Positions 35,901 through 50,900 of a stretch of 64,000 nucleotides of DNA are shown piece by piece. The translations under genes and the position numbers were made by a program. Below the pieces are notes generated by a model that had not been told where the DNA came from, searched no databases, and worked only from the letters and a program-made list of their open reading frames with translations. The stretch's first letter is position 1. Each line of letters begins with the position of its first letter. The stretch lies in contig JAQMRL010000001.1 in assembly GCA_035578175.1 (NCBI GenBank), forward strand, positions 189,245,783 to 189,309,782. Reading direction: 5' to 3'. This DNA is from Catonia carolina. Lineage: Eukaryota; Arthropoda; Insecta; Hemiptera; Achilidae.

Positions 35901-38900
35901 ATGACATGAGTGAGAAACTGGCAAAATTTAGCGCTGTACTTGGTTCTATTTGCAGGACAATAGGAAAGAAAATGACACAGTACACCCACATGAAATTTTA
36001 TAGAGCAATGGCTGTACCACTCATAAAATGCGGGAGTGAAACATGGGTGTCATTACAAAGGAATGAATCTCATATCCAGGCTGCTGAAATGAGATTTTTG
36101 CGAGGAGTCAAAGGTTGTACCCAGATAGATAGAGTACATAACAAACCTATACACACCGAGTTAATTGTTCAGTCACTGTGTGAAACGTTAAGAATATATT
36201 AGAGAAACTGGTCCAACCATTTATTTCACATGCCAGCACACAGACTTCCTCTGTTAGTATGGAAATATAAACCTAGAGGGAAGCGAGGCTTAAGAAGACA
36301 TAAAATGAGATGGGTGCCAGAACAGGCCATTGAGCCTAACCCCTGACAGATGATGATGATGAGTAACCTTCCCATCTTCAATGCTTTGAAGTAACTTTGG
36401 TACATGTGATTGAATGTCTGTTAGATAAAACTACCCCAGTTGGTAACCAACCTCACAGATGGGAATGCAGTGTCACTTCATGTGACAATACATTTTGACA
36501 GTGCGACCTGCAAAAAGAGCTTCTAGAAATGTTTGAAGTTATTTTATGTGGTTAAAATGGATGTAAATTGGAAAAATACAGATGAATTAAGATATTAAAT
36601 AAAAACAGAATATTAACTAAGTTAATTATAAATTTCCTGCTTTTGCTAAAAAATAAAGTACACCAATTAACATTTTTCAACAATAAACTTGTCAGTAAGT
36701 TACTGATATAATGAATTACATTAATTCATTATTTCACCAGTAATATGATTACATGTCACCAATTAATGATCAGAACAAAATTTCTCACTTCGATGTAATT
36801 AGTATGTGACTTTACGCACAGAATTAAGGAATATTAAGTTATTAGCTGTTTTGTTACGCAGTCCATCAAAACTTTTTCCAATACAGATTTATTATAGCAC
36901 TCATTCATTGTTAATAATTATTGTAATTTAATTTCAAAAATTGCTTTAAAGTTGTTTGTATTCACATTAAATACAAACTAAATGAATGCAAATTATCATT
37001 AAAAATATTGTAAAATACTGAAAGTGACATTTCAATTTTTGTGAACAACACTGTATGGACATAAGAATGGAACACGAAAAATTTGAAAGGTGTTAAAAGG
37101 CCAGACCTGAATGGAAGGAAGAAGGAAGGACAATCAAGGAGAATGGAGCATGACTATTTAGTGAAGTTGAGGAGGCAGAAAGGAAAAGGTGAACTAGAAA
37201 TTATAAGAATTAATCAGGAATAGTGAAGAAAACAGAAGATATGGTTAGGTGGTCAAACACTGTGAATTTGAAGTAAATCTAAAGAATTAGAAGTAATTCT
37301 CACCATAACTCTTATTAGAGTGGGTATGATATTCACTAAATGACCATGTTCCTCTGTAAACAAGCATGTACAGATAAACTGGACCCTGATGAGATCGTAT
37401 AGTTGAGGTCATACATTGAAAATAGCTGCCGTCTGTGATCATCTAAATAACAAAATTAAAATTATTTATAAACATTAGTTGTTTTGGTCATCAGCCGAAA
37501 AGCTGGTTTTAACCTGTAGGGGTTTCACTAAGTAAAACAAGGAGTGAGGTGGTTTACAAATGCCTTCCTCACTGAGTGAAAAAGTACGCTTATCAGCATG
37601 CCGGGTCCTCTGAAAAGCACATATTTTCCACTCTGCAAATGACACCTTCACTTCATTCACCACAGGATCAGCCTGTATAATGAAATTCATTACTTTCAGA
37701 GGAGATAACTCTGGTTAGTGTCTTTTACACCTCTACCTCTTCTGTTCTTAAATGATTGAGTCATTTAATTGGCTGACCATGTGATAATAAACAGAACTAT
37801 TTATTTTAGCCCTGCAACGAACAGGTTAAGAATAATAATTTGACTCTCCACCTGTCTGTTATGGGCAGAAAAACGTTAGATCAACTTATGAGCAAATAAA
37901 CGTTAGATCAAGAGTTTCTGTTATAATTTCTAATAACTGCATCAACATAACTACGAGTATTAATTTTAAAGTAGGGCCTATTCTAATAAACTATCAGCTG
38001 AAAGATGAATCCACTTTTTTCTTTCTCTTGCCTATATGAATATTATAGGAAGGAAAGTATTGTTTTCATGTCGATTTTTTGAAATCAAGTTTTCACCGGA
38101 TCTACTTGTTTTCAGACCCCCTGAACCCAAAAAACATGTTTTAAGCGATTGGTCTGTCTGTGAACAGAATATCTCAAGAACGGAACATCGTACGAACTTG
38201 AAACTTAAGTTAGATAGGTACCACTAGAGGACACGACACGAACATCTTCATCAAAATCGGTCAACAGGAAGTAATAGTTTATTCGTGTCATTTTTCACTT
38301 TCTTGCGATTTTCTCAAAAATGACTCCTATGATTTTTTTAAAAATCGCCTCATTTACTACAATTTTTATTCTCGACAAGATAGAGTAGTTGTCACGTCTG
38401 CTGAAATTCTTGGGGAGGCTGTTCTCTCGTAGAATATTTTTTTAAGATTGCAGCCTTAATATGCATTTTAGGGCAAAAGTGTATACAATAAAAGTAGTAG
38501 ACAATTTAAAAATCTACAACTTTTATTCCCAACATTTTTTGTTTAACGCTTAGTTTAGCGGTAATTAGTGATTTTCTGTTTTTTTTTTCATGAATATCTG
38601 TAAAAATATCGATATTTTAATATTTCGGCCGTAGTATCTATTTTACGACAAAAATGCATGTAATCAAATTTACAGGAAGTTAAAAGATCTACAAGTTATA
38701 TTTCAAGCATTTTTCTCGGACCTATTCCGGTATTCCACATCATAAAAATATCGTGTGAATGTACCTTTATACTGTTCAACCCAGCAATCGCGAGCGCGTG
38801 CTCTGTACTGTCGACTAGCCTGTTTCTTTTATTTCGGTTGTTTTCATCGTCATTCAACTGTAACTGTATGTTATTATTTAAATGTAACTGTAAATGAAGA

Positions 38901-41900
38901 GAATGATGGTTCGATAATCCAACTTTGTATTAGCGAGAAATGTCTCTTTTTAGAGGTTTACTAATTCTGCAGATTGCTTTATTACACACCCATCGATCCT
39001 GGCCAATTGTGTTCAGTATCATATTGTGTCCATTTAAATAAATGCGCGTATTATGCAATATTCGTTTCTCGTGAAGGAAACGTATAGCTTTTTCCTTAGT
39101 AGAAATAATAGAACCCAATTCGAAAAGATTCATTATGTATTGAATAGAACACGTGCGAAGCAAACAACCAACTAATGTGTATTAATAAACATGCACACAA
39201 TGTTGTTACCCCTTGCTTGCAACAAGTAAAATAGTTGCCCCCAAAAGCAAGTGGTCTTGAGGTAACGATAAAATAATAAAAGTAGGTTGTGATACCAAGG
39301 AAGAAATAAAACATTAATTGAAGTTCAATATATCACAGATTTAATTAATTATTAAATGTATAAATGTATGTATAAATGCGAATAAGTCACCAGTTTCATA
39401 ACCAAAATTATTTATATAAGTATATGTATTGACTAGTTTGCCAAAAAAAATATTTGATATTACCCAAAAAAAATATTAATGACTCTGCTTTGGTAACAAT
39501 TAATAATTGTATATAGATTTAATTGTACATTTTCAAAAACAATATAAATAAATATAAAAAAATAAATTAAGATGTGTTAATTTTAATTTAATTTGGCTCT
39601 AATTGCAAATTTATTAAAAGTTGTTAAGTTATAACTGGCCAGTAAATTAATAATTAAGTAACCAAGTATTTTGAATTATATATGGATGCATCCTCAAATT
39701 TTACAAAAACAAAATAATTTTTATATTATTATAAAAGTTTTTAATGATTTACACTATTGAATCTACTGAAAATGTTTAAACTAAGTAATAATACTTTTAT
39801 ACATCTTTTTCCCAAAAAGATATTTTATGCAAATTTGGGTAATTGTTTTAACGTATTGAGACGGCAAGGTTGTTTAAAAGTAGTTAAATAATTAGAGTTC
39901 ATATAAAAAAATCACAACCAAAGTACAAGTTTCAGCCATGCAAACTTGGTTGAACTGGTGCAGGAAAATTTCTTGTAGAAACCAATACAAAGTTAGCAGG
40001 AAAGTTCTTAAAAAAAACAATTACAGATGTCCCATGAATTCCAGGTGTTAAATAAATTAAGTTGAATCCTACCTTGCTTGTCCTGGTTAGAAATAAATAA
40101 TATTTTACTCATCAGAATATAGCCTTAATTGATTTGCAAGTTCTTAGCTTGATTGGGTGTTGAGACCACTGGATACATTTTCAGGACTAAGTTCAATTCC
40201 TTTTGAATAAGCTTTATAATTTAATAACTCCGTAACATGCGGTCTTGGGTTCGAATCCCATTCAGGCAAGGCATTTTTTCATACGTTACAAAAAATCATT
40301 TCATCATTCACCGTCTGCATTAGCAGTAATTGCAGAACAGTCGGACGTTAAACAAAAAAAAGAAAAAAAAAAAAAAAAAAAACCGTAACAGAATATTTAA
40401 TGATAGATTAACAATAATTTGACATCATTATTAGTTTCGTACTTGACATTTTACTTGATTATATACTTAAGATTTTATTTTACATTATACTTGAGATTTT
40501 ATTTTACATTATACTTGATCCCTTAAAAAGGGAAGACGAAATCGCAAAACATTTTAAATAAAATAAATAAAAAAAATTTTAAATGCAAGATTACATGACA
40601 TTGCAAAATAGATACATCTGTTCAGTATCACGGTAAGGAATCAACAGAAAGAAACTCGCTTACCAAAGCCAAGAGAAGGGGTCGTCATGACGTCACCAAC
40701 CCAGTACTACATGCGGAAAGTCACGTACGCACTTTAGCGCAGAGTGCACTGCCCATCCGATAGAAAGAGCCAGTAGATCAAAACCGCCAAAATATAAAAT
40801 TAAGGAAAACAGTGTAACGCTGACAACAGACGTTACAATGTCTACAATTAGTTATAGTAGTGGGAGTAATCCAAGGTTTTTATAGAGAAACCCCTATAGG
40901 GAGTAATCAGTTATAATAGTAAAGATGTGTTTACACGAGACGACTTTAAGGTTACAGATGATGTGATGTGAAATTACAGAATCGGTCCTTTTTCTCTACA
41001 AAGCCTAGTTTAGCGTCAAAAAGTGATTTTCCATAGCCAAACTAAGGTTGATTTACATTTTGCATCTTTCTCTCATGTTTAAATTAGGTTATGTTTTTTG
41101 AGGTTAGATTTTTTATTTCTAATGTTTTGTTACTATTTTAAGTTATACTGTTCATTATTTGCACTGGCAATAGAAAGTTGTGTGAGTGTTTCACACCAGA
41201 TTTTTTAATTTCAGTTGATAATACGAATTTGAATCAATCAGTCTTGTAAATAAAACTAGCGTAGCCTACTTTTAAATCCTGTACTGAAGTTGTATAGGCC
41301 TACATGCAGTCAAATAATATAATTTCTTGACAGCATTAATGCAATTGATGCTAGGGAAATTTGTCAGTTATCAAGGGCTTTTGATCAATGTTCAAACTTA
41401 AACTGGATAATTTTTATGTTTATACCATCTTAATTTCAGAAGACTTTATTTTAGAATAGTACATTACTTTCAAAAGACTTAAAAGTTGTGTAAAGACTAT
41501 TGCATTACACTTAGGTTTTTTAATTTCATTAGAATTTTGGTATTGGAATTACTTTTTATAATTTTAAATGGATGTTTTCTGCAGTGCCAGAACTAGGAAA
41601 TCTGGTAGGGGGGGGGCAAAGCTTAATTTGCCGCCCCCTCTTTACCAATATTATAAAATACCTAAGTTATTTTTTCTTAATTTCTATAACTTTCAAACTA
41701 AAAAATCAAATTATTTATAACTTTTTAAACATTTCTTAATAACTAATTTCATTTTGTTTTTGTTAACCACTTTTCCTAATTTGCCGCCCGGGCCACATGC
41801 CCCCATGCCCCGCCTAGTTCAGGCACTGGCTTTCTGTCATACATACTTACATTGATGAGATTCGGAATTGTTTTAACATTTATTTTATTTTTTCCAAAAT

Positions 41901-44900
41901 AGAACTGTCGTATTTTCTTAAAAATGCTAACTGGATTTTTAGTATTATCAGTCATGCTCAACGCTAGTGGAGCAATTTTAGTAAAGTTATCATTTAGTTG
42001 TGACAATCGCAATTCCAATCCTGATTTGGTAAATACTGAAACAGAGGTAGAAGTTCATCAAGACAACTCAACTATAGATAAATACAGACAAAAGAATAGT
42101 AAATAGACTGACAAAAATGTAATTAACACATTTAGTGATAGAGACTCGCCTAGCAGGTTATGGGTAGGTGTTACCACCAAGCTGGCGTCTCACCTAACGG
42201 TTTCTGTTTTTACTTTCTCTTGCCTATATGAATATGTAGGAAGGAAAGTATTGTTTTCATGTCGATTTTTCGAAATCGAGTTTTCACCGGATCTATACGT
42301 TTTCAGACTCCCTGAACCCAAAAAACATGTTTTTTAGCGATTGGTCTGTGTGTGTTTGTGTGTGTGTGTGCATACAAAATATCTCAAGAACGGAACATCG
42401 TATGTACTTGAAACTTGAAACTTAAGTTACATACCACTACCGGACCCGACACGAACATTTTCATCAAAATCGGTCAACTGGAAGTAGTAGTTTATTCGTA
42501 TAATTTTTCACTTTTTTGCGATTTTCTCAAAAACTGGTCCTACGATTTTTTTTAAATCGCCTCATTTACTCAATTTTTTATTCTCTAAAAGATAGGGTAG
42601 GCGCCACGTTTACTGAAATTCTTGATGAGGGTGTTTTTACGTAAAAAAAGTGTTTTTTTAAGATTACGGCTTTAATATTAATTTTAGAGCAAAAATGTAT
42701 ATAATAAAAGTTGTAGAGAATTTGAAAACCTACAACTTTTATTTGAAGCATTTTTTTGTATAACGCTTAGTTTAGCAGTAATTAGCGATTTTCTAATTTT
42801 TTCTCACGAAACGTGTGAAAAATCGATTTTTTTAAGATTTCGGCCTTAGAATGCATTTTACGACAAAAGTGTATATAATCAATTTTATAGTAAATTAAAA
42901 GATCTATAACTTTTATTTAAAGAATTTTTCTCTACAGAGCCTAGTTTAGCGTGAAAGAGTGATTTTTCGTTTTTTTTAAAGCCAAACTGAGGTAGATTTT
43001 CATTTTGCGTCTTTCACTCATGATTAAAATAAGGTTCTGTTTTTTGAGGTTAGTTTTTTGTTTATTTCTAATGTTTTATTACTAATGTTAAGTTATATTG
43101 TTTAAATTATTTGCACTGGCAAGAGAAAGTTGTGTGAGTGTTTCACACCAGATTTTTTATCATTTTAAGTAATTCTGGAGAGACACCGCCTGTCGGATAT
43201 AAGTTTTTTGCTATTATATAGCCCTCAGAAAGGTTTTTCTTCGTAACCGAAAAAGTGATGAGTTCGTTTTAGAATTTTCATTACACAATCTTCTACCCTC
43301 GTGTAGTATAGGCCTACTCGTTCAGTATTTTTAACAGATTTTCAGAGTAGGTTACAGTTGAAGCCGTGAATTTAGTGTTTTTGCAGGTATCGATTCAAAA
43401 TAGCTTACACTATTGGATTTACTTTAATATACATTATTTGTAGCATAAAATTATTTAAGAAATTACGCATAAATTGTAACAGTAAATGCAAAAATTCAAA
43501 CAAGAAATACATTTCTTACAAGAGACGAAAGTAAACCTAAAAACACATTGAATTGTTTACTTTTATGTTATTAGCAAACATAAATCCATTTATAGGTCAA
43601 AAATAAAATAAGTCTATAAAAACGTAAGTAATATAAGTTGTAGGCCCCACATAAAGCAAGCGGAGAACAAGCTACACGAGTAATCAGCCCGACGGGGAAG
43701 ATACCTCATAATTGCTCAGCACTGAATATGTTAATTAAATATTTCTTTCACCAAAAAGAAAATCAAGTTTGTTATTATATTTAAAATTAATGAGTTTATC
43801 ATTAATTTTATTTGAGTTCAACTTACTGGCTACTTTACTTCCCCCTTCATTCTTAGTTACTCCAGTCATTATCGGAATTGATGTCTTTAGTTTTAATGGA
43901 TCTTCAGTGATGAAAGCTCCAGGAGTCCCTTTGGGTTCCACAACTGGTCCAAATACAACCACTGGTTCGATATCCCAAACCTTCAAAATATAAAAAAAAA
44001 CAAGAGCATCAATACTTTTCTAGTGCTACTGCCACAGCTGTAGATGTAGGCCTATAGATTTTTGCATTTAATTTTGCATTTATTCAAGTTACGAGATTGC
44101 CTTTTGCGTACGTATGGGCTTTGGTGAAGGGAAGTGAAATATTTGCAGTGCTGCCAACCTCAACAGTGAGACACTACTCGTGCATTTCACTACCGTTCAG
44201 TTTCTACTTAAATTTTGTAAGCTGTGGTTTATTCCGAGAAAATGTTTTCTTCATAAACCTTATAAGAAATAAATGTGACCTGTAATATTGCCTATAACTT
44301 AATCACATGACTAGAAATGTTTGATTTACTGTAATTACGAATGAATCGCCTTCTTTACTATTGCTGTCATCGGCGTTTTCATTATCAGTCTCTCTAGTAT
44401 CTACCTAACCGTTTTATTTTTTTACCCAGATGTCAACAAAACTGTTAAAGAATAGCTTCTTCACGTCCTTAATTTCCTTCTTTATTTTTCGAATTGTGCA
44501 AAGAGAAACATCACAGTAGTTAGCCGCTAGCTCACGGCTTTTGTTAAGAGGCACGGATGGGCATTTTTATTTAGCTTCAACTTCACAACATTTTATTATA
44601 TCGCATATTAAATTTCGTTTACCACTGTGAATAGTTCAACAACGTTTACGAGAAACGGACATTTCTGTTTACGGTAACAAACAGATATATTCGTAGTTAA
44701 CCTGCAAAAAGCTCAGCGAGATACTGTATATCTTATATATATCTATATATATACTATATATATTATCTATGCTGTATATGCTCTGGGTATAATATAAGTT
44801 GTTATCTATAGATAGCAGCACTGACTGCTGCTGCTATCTATAGTGAACATGAGAAAGGAAAAATTAGAGGAAATTAATTTTAAGTCAGTTTTATGCAAAT

Positions 44901-47900
44901 GACTGAAGATGTATCATCTTCTGAAGATTTTTAATAAATAAAGTTTTTAGTTTCAATTAGGGCCTATATGTTATTTTTTCTGATGGTGGATCCACCAAAA
45001 CACGTGTAAGTGAAAATAAAAGTTGACGCAGTTAAAAAGGAAGGTTAGTGAAATTTATTTTATAAATTCATTATATAAAATAGAATTAATTTCAAACTGC
45101 AGGATGCATTATAAAGATTTATTTTTGAATAAATTGTTATGTTTGTCGTACTGAAATTAAGCAGTCGCGCATGCGCACTGATGATTTTCCCCCTTTACCC
45201 CTAGTTGCAAACAAGGGCAAACTCGTGACTCAAGTAACTATACCATTCAAATTTTTGAACAACGACTAAAGAACTCTTACAAAAGTAGTATTGTTATCTT
45301 ACTTCTTGGTACTCTAAGTATTAGGTATTTGTTCTCACAATGTAACTGTTAAGTTAGGTGTCTGGAATGTAAGTACAGTAAAACCTCGTTATACCAGGCC
45401 TCGAGATACCGGGATTCGGCCACACCGGGCTACATACCATGCTCGGCTCCGACATCTATATCAAAGAGTGAAAGTGCAAAGAACTTGAATCAAAGGAAAC
45501 ACCCTCAATTTCTACCTGCTTATGTAATATGTTCACAATGTTATTCTATTCTGAATGGCATTGCACCAAAATTAACAAAACAATAGCGTTGCAAACAACA
45601 GCAATAAAATAATTATATGTAATGGTAATACAATGGAAATGGTAAAACCAACTGTACATATTTACTAATATACTCCAGGCTTTAAACATGACTTTTATGT
45701 ACTTTTTTACACATTTGTATGAGGCAATAAAAAGTATTTGTTGAACTGCAATCGTGAATTTGGATATACCGGGATTTTTATAGACCGGTTAGGGTATAGC
45801 CAGTCATTAGCCCGGTATAACGAAGTTTTATGTGGAGTTATTGCGCCACAGTGTAAACAGAGAAAACATACTCTGTCAATTTCTTACACTTTTTACTTCT
45901 TTTACTTTATACTTCTTGCTCTGTCAATCACTACACAAGTTATAAAATACAATCAAATTTCTTTGGTTTGTAGATAACAAATATGCAATGTGATATAACA
46001 ATGAAATAAAGATAAACTGGATAACTTTTGAAAATAATAAACATAATTATGTCTGGTTGACCATCAAACATTAATTAAGCAAAATATTGCAATAAAAAAT
46101 GATTACTAAGATAGTTTTTTATATATTAAAAAAAATCGATAGCAATCTTACTGTAAAAAAATATTTTGAAAAAAAATGTAATACTGTGCAAGTGCTAATA
46201 TGAATGTCTTGCATCCCCAAAGGTTAAAATACAGGTGCGCTGATCAGAAGACACAGTATTAATTGTATATTGAGTATCAACATGAAGGTATTTGTGACAA
46301 ATCCAAAAAATTTATCTTATTAGTCAAATAGTCAGCATATGAGCCCACGATGAAATTAAATTATATTTATTTTAATTTTTATTTAGTCACATCAACATCT
46401 TAGTCATTAGTGACTACTTTGGGTTAAGGAACGAGGGGTTTAAACGTATAATTATTTTCCAGACCCTAGCTGGGAATCAAACCGAGGACCTCCGCTTTGC
46501 AGTGTAGCAAGCTAACCGAAAGGCCATGGAGATGACCTAAATTGTATTTGGTTATTCAAATAAATCATAATAAATATGAAATATTTTCAGAATCGATCCA
46601 AAAGGTTGAACAAACTTCTAAGTTTGAACTTCTAATCACATACAAGAAGGTAAAAACTTGTATGTATTAAACACTTAAGTTAAAAGTACATGCAATAAAA
46701 AATTACCTTAAATGTATTGTATACATCAACAAATCTATTATATGGCACCTGTCGTAAACAGTCAGTGAGTGCACTGGATGGTTTGGAAGGACAGTCAAGA
46801 AGTGATGCTAATTTTCTAGTTCGTTTTGCAATAGCTCCTTTTGGTCTTATAGCCCACGTACAGTGCGCAGAACCACTCATCAGAATGGCACGGTGAAATA
46901 AATCTTGATTAAACAGAATAACTTAGTACATCATTAATATCAGACAGACTTAATGTAATAAAATGAACTTACTCCTTCTCCAATACATTAAATTAGAATA
47001 GAATAATTTTTACACCAGTTCCATATTCTATTTAGGTTCAGGTTCAATATAATAATATTCTTATAATTAAGCTTAATTCATTAACTGCAGAGATGCATGA
47101 CTAGTACAGTCTCAAATGAAATCTTCATCTTTGATGAGCTTCAGCAACCAAAATAAAATCGTAGGCAAAGAAAAACTTAAAGCAGCTATAATACGTTAGT
47201 GAAAATTTACACAATGTTTATAATAGAATTTCATTATTGCAAGAATTTACAGAGGGGAGTTAGCTTCTTATAATAAATTAATACTTGCACTATAAATGAA
47301 AAAGTCACTAGATTGTGGTGACAAATAAAAATTTTAATTTTACAATTAAGTGGAGTCTGTAGTGGAAAAAATTATTTTTTTGGTTTTTAGCTTAAAATAA
47401 TATTTGAAGTTCCCGCTTTAAAATGATATACAAACAATGTTTATATGACGATTATAAATATATTTTTTTAAATTCACTGTCGGCTGTAAAATTATCCTTT
47501 GTTGACAATACATGGTACAAGTGCAAGGCCAGGCAAAACATATGACCACAAAATACCTTTTTACGTGCCCAGTATTGTTATGACTGAAATGCATCATATT
47601 TTTCAAGATGTAGACAAGCCTGAATTGTTACAAAAATGTATCAAGGGGAAAACACAAAACCCAAATGAAAATATCAACGACCTCATATGGACTGTCATTC
47701 CAAAAAGACCAGTTTTTGAAATTGCATTTTGGTGTTAATTAATTATAATTGATTATTGATTATAATTATTAACCTGCATTTTGGTATTTATGAGGCTGTA
47801 AGTAGATATAGCATTTCTAAAAATGAGTCCTCTTCTATCGGCCCGCAACCTGAGCCTCGAAACCAGGACCCGCCTCTTGAAGTGCTACGTCTTTCCCATC

Positions 47901-50900
47901 CTCTTGTATGGGGTAGAGGCATGTACACTCACTAAGGAATGTGAGACTAAGGACTGTGACTGAAACTAAGGACCAAGGAATGTTTGAAATATGGACCTAC
48001 CGGTGAATACTTTGAATACCGTGGACGGACAGGGTCACAAATGTAGAAGTCCTCAGAAGAATGGGGAAAGAGCTGGAAATCCTGCAAAGCATAAAGATAA
48101 GGAAACTGACATACCTTGGACACATCAAGAGGAGGCCTAAATACGAGATTAAGCATCTCATAATTCAAGGAAAAATCGACACTCGTAAACACTCGGGATG
48201 CAGAAGAATATCCTGGTTAAGAAACCTGAGAGAAGCGTTAAACTGCTTGTCACATGACCTTTCCAGAGCAGCAGTAGACAAAGTACGACTAACCATGATG
48301 ATAGCCAACCTCCGTAATGGAGAAGGCACCTGAAGAAGAAGTAGATACGTAGATACAATGATGGACATGTTGCAAAAATGTTTGTTTTGGAAGAAATGAA
48401 CCTGAATCCTGACAAAAATGTACTTACTGCAATGAAAAAACTGGACTTGGAACGGATTCATAAGTGCGACAAGGCTATTACAGACTATGACAAAATAGTT
48501 TGTCAAGAACAAAACCTTGCCAGGAAAAGACTGGAAATAATATTTTAAGATCAAGAAAACCCAGATAACCCACCCTATAGTGCTGGTTACTACTAAAAAA
48601 GGTATTTACAGATTTTTGCCCCAATTAATTCATGATTTTTACCGCATTTTCATTCTGACCCACTGGGTTGGTCTAGAGGTAAATTCGTCGCCAAAATCAG
48701 CTGTTTAACAGCTGATTTCCGGGGACAAAGATTCCTAGTTCAAATCCTAGTAGAGGTAGTTACTTTTATACAGATTTGAATACTAGACAGTAGTTACCGG
48801 TGTACTTTGATGGTTGGGGTTCAATTAACTATACTCTCTCAGGAATAGTCGTACAAGACTACACCTCATTTACACATCATACATATCATCCTCATCTCAT
48901 TGGGTCATGGGGTTGCTTATTGTTCTCAATTGAACAGATTCCAACGTACACACATTAGGGATTTAAAAAAAAATAAAAAATATTTTATTCTAAACACATT
49001 TATCTCAAAATGTAATTTTTCCAACTTTATGTACCTTTTTCTCAGCTTTCAAGAGGGATAATTTTTTTGGCTTGTCATAACGACCTAAAAAGTGTCCATA
49101 GCTCCGTGGAACCTACATCATAAATTGACCCTTCCACAAGCGCGCGCAGCACCTCTATACCTGCCTAGCGGTGCTCTACATTCTCAGTAGTGAATCACCT
49201 ACAAGGTACTTGACTGCAATACTTACATTTTGATTGTAATTATATTTATTCCTTGAAAAATTAGACCAAACACGGTGTCATTGTGATTATCCTAAGCATT
49301 TCCGACGTCTGATTTCATTCTGACTGCTGTTGCTCAATAATATATTAAAAAATTTAACTATTTATTTTTATAAAATGTAACAATGAATATTATTATTTTT
49401 TATACATGTAACAATTATTACACCTTATTCCATTAATCTTACCATAACATTATATTTGATTAACATTGTCTTTATTTATAAAATTAAATAGCACTGCATT
49501 TATATTTTTAATTGTTAATTGTTTAATTTATTATAATATTACTGAACAAAATAGTAGTCAGAACAAAATCCAACATCAGAAAAGCTTAGGATTATCACAA
49601 TGAAACCATGTTTGGAATCATTTTCAAGGAATAATACACAAATTTTTAAAATTATTATACAATTTTGATAAAAATAATTTCAACTAAAATAGTAGTATTG
49701 CATTCAAGCACCTAGTGGGTGACTCACTACTGAAGTTTGTAGAATGCAGGTAAGGGGTTCCTGCGCTTGTGTGTGTGTGTGTGTGTGTGTGTAAGGACAG
49801 GTTTATGATCTAGGTTCCACGGAGCTGTGGACATATTATAATTCTTCTTTGTGAGGGTACAGATTTTTAAAATGTTTAATATTAGCTGAGAAAAAAATTA
49901 TTTTAACGATATTTTTGCATCAAAATGTTCGTGCACTACAATTTTGCCTTTCAAAAATATATTTAATCGTGAATGAAAATTTTTTGTACACAAAACCTGT
50001 AAAAATAAATAAAATTTAATACCTTTATGGCAAACAAACCTCAGGGCTCTATCTGCTATAATTCCTGAGAAAAAGGTAGGCCTACTAACGTTAACACAGG
50101 GTAAGATAGGGATATGGACTCCCTTAAACTGTAATTTAACCATTACTCTGTAATACTAATTATACCTAATGTGATAAATATCATTACCTTTTGAAAGTGG
50201 CGATAACATCTGATAATGTACTGAAGCAGCTCCAGAACTCGCTCCAGATACAGTTATTTTTTCTGGATTCCCACCATAGGCTTCAATATTTTCATGAACC
50301 CATTTCAAAGCCAATGCTATATCTTTTAAACCATAATTTCCAGGCAATTCACCATCTTCCATACTGGCAAAACCTGTTCACAAATACAGTACAACATATA
50401 AGTTCATTTATTAGTTACAGATGTTTTAACTTACTTTTCTCGTTCAGATACAATTACGGCAAATAAAATATGAGGTGTGGCTATTAAATAACACGACTGA
50501 TATTGTAAAAAATTTAATTTTAATTTTATACATAATCACTTATTGTCACCTTCAATATACACTCCTTCTCTATCCCTACAATGCTCCATGCAAATTTTCC
50601 ATTGTTGAAAACAGTGCTGGAAGTCATCTTCTGTCAGCTCCTTCAGGACACGTGTCGCTTTCTCTTTTACAGCTTCCACAGACTCAAATATTGTCCCTTT
50701 TAATGCAGATTTCACCTTAGGGAACAGGTAGAAGTCACATGGTGCAAGATCTGGTGAATACGATGTATGTTCTAACACTGAGATGCTGTACTTGGCTAGG
50801 AACCTCTTGACAGATAATGCGGAATGAGCTGGCGCATTGTCTTGGTGGAGACCCATGATTTTTCCTTCCACATTCTGGGCGTTTTTTCCTTACCCTTTGA

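Noticed and set aside
44735..44765. TATA-box cluster as a promoter
   Set aside because: It is part of a low-complexity TA tract in the middle of an intron with no downstream first exon.
48165..48554. 129-codon minus-strand frame
   Set aside because: Antisense shadow of the LINE C terminus and the Mutator-like gene, both of which are better supported on the plus strand.
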